Part shown: positions 1 through 7,473 of the stretch, one piece after another | Layout of the letters: each line of letters begins with the position of its first letter | Position numbering within the stretch: the stretch's first letter is position 1 | NCBI RefSeq assembly: GCF_000959445.1 | Contig: NZ_CP009630.1 | Span: 248,001 to 312,000 of the forward strand | Direction: 5' to 3' | Length of the DNA stretch: 64,000 nucleotides | Origin: Burkholderia vietnamiensis LMG 10929 | GTDB taxonomy: Bacteria; Pseudomonadota; Gammaproteobacteria; Burkholderiales; Burkholderiaceae | The notes under the pieces: generated by a model | The model's input: the letters and a program-made list of their open reading frames with translations, nothing else | Told to the model about the DNA's origin: nothing | Database searches by the model: none | Made by a program: the position numbers and the translations under genes

Positions 1-1
1 C

Positions 2-1135
2 GATCGCGACCACTTCGGCCGGATCTTCTACAACCAGGCGACGATGTCGGCCGCGGGCATCGCGCAGATCGCGGTCGTGATGGGCTCGTGCACGGCCGGC
101 GGCGCGTACGTGCCGGCGATGAGCGACGAGTCGATCATCGTGAAGAACCAGGGGACGATTTTCCTCGGCGGACCGCCGCTCGTGAAGGCCGCGACCGGCG
201 AGGAAGTGAGCGCCGAGGATCTCGGCGGCGGCGACGTGCACACGCGGCTGTCGGGCGTGGTCGACCACCTCGCGCAGAACGACGCGCACGCGCTGTCGAT
301 CGCCCGCAACATCGTCAGCCATCTCGCGCCGAAGATCGCCGCGCCGGTCGCGCTGCGCGAGCCGAAGCCGCCGCGCTACGACGCGCGCAGCCTGTACGGC
401 GCGATTCCGGTCGATACGCGCAAGCCGTTCGACGTGCGCGAGGTGATCGCGCGGATCGTCGACGATTCGGAATTCGATGAATTCAAGGCGCGCTTCGGCA
501 CGACGCTCGTCACGGGCTTCGCGCACATCTGGGGCCATCCGGTCGGGATCGTCGCGAACAACGGCATCCTGTTCTCCGAATCGGCCGTGAAGGGCGCGCA
601 TTTCATCGAGCTGTGCTGCCAGCGCAAGATCCCGCTCGTGTTCCTGCAGAACATCACCGGCTTCATGGTCGGCCGCAAGTACGAGAACGAAGGCATCGCG
701 CGCCACGGCGCGAAGATGGTGACGGCCGTGTCGAACGCGAAGGTGCCGAAGTTCACGGTGATCATCGGCGGCTCGTTCGGCGCGGGCAACTACGGAATGT
801 GCGGCCGCGCGTTCGGCGCGCGCTTCCTGTGGATGTGGCCGAACGCGCGTATCTCGGTGATGGGCGGCGAGCAGGCGGCCTCGGTGCTCGCCACCGTGCG
901 TCGCGACGGGATCGAGGCGAAGGGCGGCACGTGGTCGGCCGACGAAGAGGAAGCGTTCAAGCAGCCGATCCGCGATCAATACGAGCGCCAGGGCCATCCG
1001 TACTACGCGAGCGCGCGGCTGTGGGACGACGGCGTGATCGATCCGGCGCAGACGCGCGACGTGCTCGGGCTCGGCCTCGCCGCGTCGATGAATGCGCCGA
1101 TCGACGAGACGCGCTTCGGCGTGTTCCGCATGTGA
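2..1135 (+). CDS. liuB: methylcrotonyl-CoA carboxylase, carboxyltransferase (beta) subunit, 5'-partial
   Basis: This is the C-terminal 377 residues of a crotonase-fold acyl-CoA carboxyltransferase, cut by the window edge. In leucine degradation it moves the carboxyl group from carboxybiotin on LiuD to 3-methylcrotonyl-CoA. Visible family motifs are [16 protein letters not shown] near the left edge, [21 protein letters not shown] shortly after (acyl-CoA side), [11 protein letters not shown], and the [16 protein letters not shown] and [13 protein letters not shown] segments of the C-terminal carboxyltransferase half. It is followed after 19 bp by the hydratase gene and then by the biotinylated subunit, the usual liu order. 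That neighbourhood favours methylcrotonyl-CoA over propionyl- or geranyl-CoA as substrate; geranyl-CoA remains a weaker alternative. The true start lies outside the window. Confidence 0.93.
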   Translation, partial: DRDHFGRIFYNQATMSAAGIAQIAVVMGSCTAGGAYVPAMSDESIIVKNQGTIFLGGPPLVKAATGEEVSAEDLGGGDVHTRLSGVVDHLAQNDAHALSIARNIVSHLAPKIAAPVALREPKPPRYDARSLYGAIPVDTRKPFDVREVIARIVDDSEFDEFKARFGTTLVTGFAHIWGHPVGIVANNGILFSESAVKGAHFIELCCQRKIPLVFLQNITGFMVGRKYENEGIARHGAKMVTAVSNAKVPKFTVIIGGSFGAGNYGMCGRAFGARFLWMWPNARISVMGGEQAASVLATVRRDGIEAKGGTWSADEEEAFKQPIRDQYERQGHPYYASARLWDDGVIDPAQTRDVLGLGLAASMNAPIDETRFGVFRM

Positions 1136-1154
1136 CGGCGCGGAGGACTCACCG

Positions 1155-1940
1155 ATGCGATACGAAACGATCAAGGTAACCGAGGCCGGCCGCGTGGCGA
1201 CCGTCACGCTCGCGCGGCCGGACGTGCGCAACGCGTTCAACGAGACGACGATCGCCGAGCTGACCACCGCGTTCGAATGGCTCGACGCGCATGCGGGCGT
1301 GCGGGCGGTCGTGCTCGCCGCCGAAGGCGCGGCGTTCTGCGCGGGCGCGGACCTGAACTGGATGAAGAAGATGGCCGGTTACTCGGACGCCGAGAACCGC
1401 GCCGACGCGCGCAAGCTCGCGCGCATGCTCGAGGCGATCCACGGCTGCAGCAAGCCGGTGATCGCGCGCGTGCACGGCGACGCGTACGCGGGCGGCGTGG
1501 GCCTCGTCGCGGCGGCCGACATCGCGATCGCGGCCGACGGCGTGAAGTTCTGCCTGTCGGAAGCGCGGCTCGGGCTGATCCCCGCGACGATCGCGCCGTA
1601 CGTGGTGCGCGCGATGGGCGAGCGGGCGGCGCGCCGCTACTTCACGACGGCCGAAGTGTTCGACGGCGCGCGCGCCGCGTCGCTCGGCTTCGTTCACGAC
1701 ACGGTGCCGGCCGCGGCGCTCGACGACACGGTCGCGAAGCTGGCCGCGACGCTCGTCGCGAACGGCCCCGACGCGGTGCGGGCCTGCAAGCGGCTCGTTG
1801 CCGACGTGGCCGGCCGGCCGCTCGACGCGACGCTCATCGAGCAGACCGCCGACTGGATCGCGCGCACCCGCGCCGGCGCGGAAGCGCGCGAAGGGATCGC
1901 GTCCTTCCTCGAAAAACGCACGCCTTCGTGGCGTGACTGA
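1155..1940 (+). CDS. liuC: methylglutaconyl-CoA hydratase (enoyl-CoA hydratase family)
   Basis: A 261-residue crotonase-family protein, the usual length for the family. It hydrates 3-methylglutaconyl-CoA to HMG-CoA, the step after methylcrotonyl-CoA carboxylase. The family pattern is clear: ARPDVRNAFN near the N-terminus, the oxyanion-hole segment AFCAGADLNWMKKM, then HGDAYAGGVGLVAAADIAIA and a SEARLGLIPATIAPYV segment. The start was chosen at an ATG preceded by GGAGG 8 bp upstream; an in-frame ATG 63 bp further up lies inside liuB and has no such site. Assignment to the leucine pathway rests on its position between liuB and liuD. By sequence alone it could be any short-chain enoyl-CoA hydratase. 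Confidence 0.92.
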   Translation: MRYETIKVTEAGRVATVTLARPDVRNAFNETTIAELTTAFEWLDAHAGVRAVVLAAEGAAFCAGADLNWMKKMAGYSDAENRADARKLARMLEAIHGCSKPVIARVHGDAYAGGVGLVAAADIAIAADGVKFCLSEARLGLIPATIAPYVVRAMGERAARRYFTTAEVFDGARAASLGFVHDTVPAAALDDTVAKLAATLVANGPDAVRACKRLVADVAGRPLDATLIEQTADWIARTRAGAEAREGIASFLEKRTPSWRD

Positions 1941-1976
1941 CGGCGTGCCCATCACTTTCCGGACGACATCGAAGCC

Positions 1977-3977
1977 ATGTTCGACAAGATTCTGATCGCC
2001 AATCGCGGCGAAATCGCCTGCCGCGTCGCCGCGACGTGCAAACGTCTCGGGATTGCGAGCGTCGCCGTCTATTCCGACGCGGACGCGAACGCGAAGCACG
2101 TCGCCGCCTGCGACGAAGCCGTGCACATCGGCGGCTCGGCGGCCGCGGACAGCTACCTGCGCATCGAGCGCATCATCGACGCCGCGCGCGCCACCGGCGC
2201 GCAGGCCATCCACCCCGGCTACGGCTTCCTGTCCGAGAACGAGGATTTCGCGCAGGCGTGTCACGCGGCCGGCATCGCGTTCATCGGGCCGCCGGTCGAC
2301 GCGATCGCCGCGATGGGCTCGAAGGCGGCCGCGAAGGCGCTGATGCACGCGGCGGCGGTGCCGCTCGTGCCCGGCTATCACGGCGACGACCAGATGCCGG
2401 CCCATCTGCATCGCGAAGCCGACCGGATCGGCTACCCGGTGCTGCTGAAGGCGAGTGCGGGCGGCGGCGGCAAGGGGATGCGCGTGGTCGAGCGCTCGGA
2501 GGACTTCCCGGCGGCGCTCGCGTCGTGCCAGCGCGAGGCCGCGAGCAGCTTCGGCAACGATCGCGTGCTGATCGAGAAGTACCTGACGCGGCCGCGTCAC
2601 GTCGAAGTGCAGGTGTTCGGCGACACGCACGGCAACACCGTCTACCTGTTCGATCGCGACTGCTCGGTGCAGCGTCGTCACCAGAAGGTGCTCGAGGAAG
2701 CGCCGGCGCCCGGCCTGCACGACGACGTGCGGCAGGCGATGGGCGAAGCGGCCGTCGCGGCGGCGCGCGCGGTCGGCTACGTCGGCGCGGGCACCGTCGA
2801 ATTCATCATGACGGGCGACGCGTTCTATTTCATGGAAATGAACACGCGGCTGCAGGTCGAGCATCCGGTGACCGAGATGGTCACGGGGCTCGATCTCGTC
2901 GAATGGCAGCTGCGCGTCGCCGCGGGCGAGCCGCTGCCGTTGCAGCAGCACGAGCTGCGCGTGCAGGGCCATGCGATCGAGGCGCGCCTCTATGCGGAGA
3001 ATCCGGCGCGCGGCTTCCTGCCGTCCACCGGCACGCTCAGGCATTTGCGGCTGCCGGACGGCGTCGAGTTCGCGATCGGCGCGCCGGTGCGCGTCGACAG
3101 CGGCGTGCGCGAAGGCGATGCGATCACGCCGTTCTACGATCCGATGATCGCGAAGCTGATCGTGCACGGCGCGGATCGCGCGGAAGCGCTCGGCCGGATG
3201 CTGCGCGCGCTGCGCGCGTGCGAAGTGGTCGGGCTGCACACCAACGCAGCGTTTCTGCAGCGGATCGTCGCGTGCGAGCCGTTCACGATGCCCGATCTCG
3301 ACACGGGCCTGATCGAGCGCAATCACGACGCACTGTTCGCGCCGCGCAAGCCGCCGCGCGCGGCGCTCGCGCTGGCGTGCGCCGCGCTCTTCGCGCGCGA
3401 GCGCGACGCGGCCGCGCATGCGGGCCGCTCGCCGTGGTGCGCGCTGCCGGATTGGCGTCTGAACGCCGGCTATCGCCGCACGCTCGAATGGCATGAGCCG
3501 GAGCGCGAAGTGGACCTGACGGTCGCGTACGACGACGACGGCGGCCGTGCGTGCCTCGCGATCGGCGACGCCGCCGCGCAGCCGTTCGAGTGGACGCGCG
3601 GCGCGACGCCGCTCGACTTCGACGTGACGCTCGGCGGCGTGCGCAGCAGCGGGCGCGTCTATGCCGACGGCGATACGTTCCACGTGTTCACGCAGGGCGC
3701 GGCCGAGACGTTCGAATGGCGCAACCTGCTCGCGCATGCGGGCGATGCCGAGCACGGCGGCGGCCGCCTGACCGCGCCGATGCCCGGCAAGGTGATCGCG
3801 GTGCTGGTCGAGCCGGGCCAGAAGGTCGAGGCCGGCACGCCGCTGATCGTGATGGAAGCGATGAAGATGGAGCACACGATCGGCGCGCCGGGGCCGGGTG
3901 TCGTCGCCGAAGTGCTGTACGGCGTCGGCGATCAGGTCGCCGATGGCGCGCAACTGCTGATGATGGCGGAAGGCTGA
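1977..3977 (+). CDS. liuD: methylcrotonyl-CoA carboxylase, biotin carboxylase/biotin carrier (alpha) subunit
   Basis: A 666-residue biotin-dependent carboxylase alpha subunit. The N-terminal biotin carboxylase domain starts with MFDKILIANRGEIACRVA and holds the ATP-grasp glycine-rich loop KASAGGGGKGMRVV and the MNTRLQVEHPVTEMVTG active-site segment. A linker of the methylcrotonyl/propionyl type follows, then a biotinyl carrier domain over about the last 70 residues. The biotin-accepting lysine is Lys630 in EAMKMEH (codon 3864-3866). The protein carboxylates its own biotin with bicarbonate and ATP and passes the carboxyl group to LiuB. It lies 36 bp downstream of liuC in the same orientation, so it is probably co-transcribed. 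No liuE (HMG-CoA lyase) follows; the next gene is unrelated. Confidence 0.94.
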   Translation: MFDKILIANRGEIACRVAATCKRLGIASVAVYSDADANAKHVAACDEAVHIGGSAAADSYLRIERIIDAARATGAQAIHPGYGFLSENEDFAQACHAAGIAFIGPPVDAIAAMGSKAAAKALMHAAAVPLVPGYHGDDQMPAHLHREADRIGYPVLLKASAGGGGKGMRVVERSEDFPAALASCQREAASSFGNDRVLIEKYLTRPRHVEVQVFGDTHGNTVYLFDRDCSVQRRHQKVLEEAPAPGLHDDVRQAMGEAAVAAARAVGYVGAGTVEFIMTGDAFYFMEMNTRLQVEHPVTEMVTGLDLVEWQLRVAAGEPLPLQQHELRVQGHAIEARLYAENPARGFLPSTGTLRHLRLPDGVEFAIGAPVRVDSGVREGDAITPFYDPMIAKLIVHGADRAEALGRMLRALRACEVVGLHTNAAFLQRIVACEPFTMPDLDTGLIERNHDALFAPRKPPRAALALACAALFARERDAAAHAGRSPWCALPDWRLNAGYRRTLEWHEPEREVDLTVAYDDDGGRACLAIGDAAAQPFEWTRGATPLDFDVTLGGVRSSGRVYADGDTFHVFTQGAAETFEWRNLLAHAGDAEHGGGRLTAPMPGKVIAVLVEPGQKVEAGTPLIVMEAMKMEHTIGAPGPGVVAEVLYGVGDQVADGAQLLMMAEG

Positions 3978-4246
3978 CGCAGGCAGCGGCCGAGCGTCGG
4001 CCGGCGGGCCGGGCGAGACGCCGGCTGCCGTCGCAGCGGCAGCGGCAGCGGCAAGCAGCAGGTTGATCGGCGTTGGCAACGCGTGAAAAGCCCGCGCTCG
4101 GGCGCACGTTCGAGTGGCCGGGCGCCCGCGCGGCGCATGACGATCCATGACAGTCGGGCGGCGCACGCTACGTTAGACTGGCGGATAGTTCGCGCGGCTG
4201 CCGGCCGCGCTACACTGCGTCCAGTCCATCTCTCCTCCCGCCCACG

Positions 4247-5389
4247 ATGAAGTCTCCTGTCCTGAACGGCCTGCGTATCGGTATCACGATCGGCCTGCGC
4301 ACCGCCGACGAAAGCATGTGGATCAACGGCATCAAGCAGAACGCACTGTTTCTCGCGAAGCTGCTGATGGCGTCGCCGCACGGCTACCGCGTGACGCTGG
4401 TCAACACGACCGACGTGCCGTTGACCGACGCGCTGCCGTGGGATCGCACCGTGTACGACACGCGCGCGTTCGCCGACATGAAGGATGCGCTCGACGTGGT
4501 GATCGAGCTGGGCGGCCAGATCGACGGCGCGCAGACGGCCTACCTGAAGGCGCGCGGCGCGAAGCTCGTCAGCTACTGCTGCGGCGTCGAGTACATCAAC
4601 GCGATGGAGTCGATGCTGTTCGGCCGCCGGATGTGGGATTCGCTGTTCATCAACCGCGGCTACGACGAGGTGTGGGCGATTCCGCAGATCGCGCCGTCGT
4701 CGCTGCCGTTCCTGCAGTCGCTGCGCCGCTGTCCGGGGCGCGTGGTGCCGTTCGTGTGGGACCCGATGTTCGTCACCGAGCGTGCGGCCGTGCTGCCCGG
4801 GCACGGCGAATACCGGCCGCGCACCGAGCCCGGCAAGCGGCTCACGGTGATGGAGCCGAACCACGACGTCGTGAAGTTCTGCGTGTATCCGATGCTGATC
4901 ATCGACGAAGCGTATCGGCGCGACCCCGACGCGATCTGCTTCACGCACGTGACGAACGCCGACCGGCTTGCGCACGACAGCCCCGAGTTCGTGATGCTGA
5001 TGAACTACCTGGACATCGTGCGCGCGGGCAAGGCTAGCTTCGTCGGGCGCTTCGAGACGCCGCTGTTCCTCGCCGACATGACCGACGTCGTCGTGTCGCA
5101 TCAATGGTCGAACCCGCTCAACTACTTCTATTTCGACGTGTGCTGGCAGGGCTATCCGCTCGTGCACAACGCCAGCCTCGCGCCCGATCTCGGCTACTAC
5201 TATCCGGACAACGACGTGCAGAAGGGCGCGGATGCGCTGCTGCACGCGCTGCATACGCACGACGACGACTGGGAAGGCTACACGCGGCGTCAGCGCGAGA
5301 TCCTGCGCCGCTACACGTCGGCGAACCCGGCGCTGGTCGCCGAATACGACGCGCTGTTCGCGAATCTGATCGGCGCGACGCTCGCGTGA
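4247..5389 (+). CDS. DUF2827 family protein (copy 1), putative glycosyltransferase-like
   Basis: A 380-residue protein of the DUF2827 family, known to me mainly from Burkholderia and without an established function. Its signature blocks are shared with three other copies in this window: WINGIKQN near residues 25-32, MEPNHDVVKFCVYPML in the middle, and VVSHQWSNPLNYFYFDV followed by GYPLVHNASL and GYYYPDND near the C-terminus. The layout, with a late E-P-N...K segment and a His/Asn-rich block, resembles GT-B glycosyltransferases, but this is inference. No signal peptide or membrane segment is visible, so it is probably cytoplasmic. It is the only copy on the plus strand and sits apart from the other three, beyond the EAL gene. 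No strong ribosome-binding site precedes the ATG. Confidence 0.85.
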   Translation: MKSPVLNGLRIGITIGLRTADESMWINGIKQNALFLAKLLMASPHGYRVTLVNTTDVPLTDALPWDRTVYDTRAFADMKDALDVVIELGGQIDGAQTAYLKARGAKLVSYCCGVEYINAMESMLFGRRMWDSLFINRGYDEVWAIPQIAPSSLPFLQSLRRCPGRVVPFVWDPMFVTERAAVLPGHGEYRPRTEPGKRLTVMEPNHDVVKFCVYPMLIIDEAYRRDPDAICFTHVTNADRLAHDSPEFVMLMNYLDIVRAGKASFVGRFETPLFLADMTDVVVSHQWSNPLNYFYFDVCWQGYPLVHNASLAPDLGYYYPDNDVQKGADALLHALHTHDDDWEGYTRRQREILRRYTSANPALVAEYDALFANLIGATLA

Positions 5390-5440
5390 CGGGCAACGCG
5401 ATTCCCGGATTCAGGTCCGAGACAATCGCTGGCGACGCGA

Positions 5441-5480
5441 TAAAAAAAGAAACCGTCGAAACGGGGAGATTCGACGGTTT
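5441..5480 (-). terminator. intrinsic terminator oriented for the minus strand
   Basis: A perfect 11-bp stem (5450-5460 pairing with 5470-5480, 9-nt loop). Read on the minus strand it is followed directly by a T-rich run (complement of the A-run at 5442-5448). It faces the 3' end of the plus-strand DUF2827 gene. No minus-strand gene is evident just upstream, so it either insulates that gene or ends an unannotated minus-strand transcript. Confidence 0.7.
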
Positions 5481-6130
5481 GAAGGCACGAAAATCGACGG
5501 CTCCGAGGGGGAAGTCCGTCAGAAATAATTTTATAGGTTAACTGGTCTGAAAGATTGTTAAACATCTTTCGGCAGATAATCGTAAGATTATTTGAAGATC
5601 AATTGTCTATTTGATTTTTCAAAATTGCGTTTCGTGAGTTATCAATCCCGCTTGCGGCAGCGGCATTCGATCCGGCCGCGACCGGACACTTAATATTCGC
5701 TATTGATTGTTCTGCCGCGTGGCGCGACGGCGTTGCGTTTCGGCAGATTCGGCGGATTCGGCCGCCAATATCGAAAATACATAATCGTCACATCAAATTA
5801 ATAACGTTCAGGCGTTTTCGAACAAATCGAACCATGCTGAGTGTCGGCGGATGAGAGGCGCCGGCGGCCGAACCCGATTGTTTCCGAATCGGCGGGTTAT
5901 GTGACCTGTCGCACCGTCAATGAATCGGGTACGTGGTGTATTAATGGTATTTGAATATCCTTGACAATGCCGTGTTTGACGGCGCGCCGGCATGAAACGT
6001 ACGCTGTCGGAAAAGATGAAAACCTGAGGATGGGCCGGGTAAGCGGTGGCACGTGTCGTGGTCGGCATCTGCCATATGTTTCGTGAGCGCGGGCCGTCCA
6101 TCGGCGGCTCGCCATTTGCCGGAGCGCCGG
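5481..6130. other. AT-rich intergenic region
   Basis: About 650 bp without a convincing gene, clearly richer in A+T than the flanking coding DNA, especially 5520-5640 and 5760-5960. Small perfect hairpins occur at 5550-5569 (6-bp stem) and 5576-5591 (6-bp stem, GTAA loop). A TATAAA hexamer for the minus strand lies at 5530-5535, but its -35 match is poor. The region probably holds the promoter of the downstream EAL gene. Overlapping ORFs such as 5808-6101 (minus) show no ribosome-binding site or family resemblance. Confidence 0.5.
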
Positions 6131-6934
6131 ATGAATGCGGTCGAACCTCGCCTGGAGGCTAACAGGGAACGGAATCGGGACGATATCGAGTGCGTGTTCG
6201 GCGCGTCGGACGATCACCCGGATTCCGCGTCGGTACGCAGTTTCGTCGAAAGCCGGCTCGGGTTCGCGCGCGAGCCCGTATGCCGGGCCGATCTGTCCGG
6301 CGGCGTTCTGTATCACGAATGCCTCGCGCGGTTGCGCTGGGGCGCGGGCGAGAGTTTGGCGCCAGGCGCATTTCTGCCGCGCCTCGAGGCGCTCGGCCTG
6401 ATGCGCTGGTTCGACCGGCTCGTGGTCGGCCGGACGATCGATGCGCTGCGTGCCGATCCGAATGCCGTATACGGCTGCAACATCGCGGCGGCGAGTGCGG
6501 TGCTCGACAGCGCGTGGCTAGCGATCTTCCGGCGCCTCGAACGTGAGCCGTCGGTTGCAGCGCGGCTGGTCGTCGAGATCACGGAGACGGAGCCGCTGAA
6601 CCCCGTTGCCGGGCGCGCGTTCGTGCATCGGTTCCGCCAGGCCGGCTGCCGCGTCGCGATCGACGATTTCGGCGTCGGCTACAGCGCGCTGAACAATCTG
6701 GTGGTCGGCAATCCGGACATCGTGAAGCTCGACCGGTCGGTGCTGTCGCTGATCAAGCGCAATGCGATCGGGCGCTACCAGTTTCGCCGGCTCATTGCGT
6801 TTGCGCACGAGAATGCGCGACACGTCGTCGTCGAAGGCGTCGAGAACGAACTCGACCGGGAGATTCTGGTGGATTCCGGCGTCGCGTGGGCGCAGGGCAT
6901 CCGCTTCTCGTGGCGGTCGCCGGCCGCCGCGTGA
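6131..6934 (+). CDS. EAL-domain protein, putative cyclic-di-GMP phosphodiesterase
   Basis: A 267-residue protein made almost entirely of one EAL domain, with no GGDEF, PAS or membrane segment. The catalytic pattern looks intact: the signature Glu in HECLARLRW (the EVLLRLR-like variant of EAL), the Asn in CNIAAAS, Glu in VEITET, the paired Asp in IDDFGVGYSALNNL, Lys in VKLDRS, Glu in VEGVEN and QG in WAQGIRF. It therefore probably hydrolyses cyclic-di-GMP to pGpG, although activity cannot be proven from sequence. The start was set at an ATG with GGAG 6 bp upstream; an in-frame ATG 78 bp earlier lacks a site. Its place inside an adhesin island suggests a link between c-di-GMP and attachment. 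Confidence 0.88.
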   Translation: MNAVEPRLEANRERNRDDIECVFGASDDHPDSASVRSFVESRLGFAREPVCRADLSGGVLYHECLARLRWGAGESLAPGAFLPRLEALGLMRWFDRLVVGRTIDALRADPNAVYGCNIAAASAVLDSAWLAIFRRLEREPSVAARLVVEITETEPLNPVAGRAFVHRFRQAGCRVAIDDFGVGYSALNNLVVGNPDIVKLDRSVLSLIKRNAIGRYQFRRLIAFAHENARHVVVEGVENELDREILVDSGVAWAQGIRFSWRSPAAA

Positions 6935-6995
6935 CAGCGTGGCAGCACGCGTCGGTACGGTATCGGACAATGGCGGATCGCAAAGGAGCGAGAGC

Positions 6996-7427
6996 ATGGC
7001 GGTGACGAAGCTGAAGACCGGACACGGGGTGCACGAGCGGCGCGATGGCGCAGGCGGGCTGGTCGCGCTCGCCGAGCTGGCCGACATGCTGCGGGAGTTC
7101 AATGCCGAAGCCCGCGAGGCAGCCGATGCGGCCGTCGACATCGCCCCGTTTCTCGAAGGCCTGAAAGCCGTCGAACGGCATATTCGCGCGCTGAAGCCGC
7201 TCGATGCCGACGGCCGCGAGTGCGCGGCGCGGCATTATTTTGCCGGCGTGTTCGCCGGCGCCTGCGGCGACGATTCGGTGATCGCGCGCGGTGTGTCGGG
7301 CAGCCTCGCGCAGCAGGCGCGCGGCTTCAGCGGGATGGCGGCGCGCTGTTTCGCGCGCGTGGCGCGCATCGGGCAACGGCATGGCCGCGTATTCGCCACG
7401 TGGCGCGCACAGCGCGAGCCGGCCTAG
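6996..7427 (+). CDS. small unrecognised protein downstream of the EAL gene
   Basis: A 143-residue protein that I do not recognise. It starts at an ATG preceded by AAAGGAG 7 bp upstream, 61 bp after the EAL gene, so the two may share a transcript. It looks soluble and mostly helical, rich in Ala, Arg and Glu. There is a helical stretch around residues 20-60 (ALAELADMLREFN onward) and a Gly/Ala-rich stretch HYFAGVFAGACGDDS in the middle. No signal peptide, membrane segment or known motif is visible. It ends 46 bp from the 3' end of the convergent glycosyltransferase operon. A role beside the EAL protein would be a guess. Confidence 0.72.
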   Translation: MAVTKLKTGHGVHERRDGAGGLVALAELADMLREFNAEAREAADAAVDIAPFLEGLKAVERHIRALKPLDADGRECAARHYFAGVFAGACGDDSVIARGVSGSLAQQARGFSGMAARCFARVARIGQRHGRVFATWRAQREPA

Positions 7428-7473
7428 CGGCCGATCGCGGGTGTCGGCCGCTTGTCGTCGGCCGCTTCGTCAG

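Noticed and set aside
1149..4166. Minus-strand 1005-codon ORF opposite liuC/liuD
   Set aside because: An Arg/His/Ala-rich shadow of well-supported genes, typical of high-GC DNA.
5808..6316. Minus-strand ORFs upstream of the EAL gene
   Set aside because: They overlap the EAL gene antisense or lie in AT-rich DNA, without a ribosome-binding site or protein-like composition.
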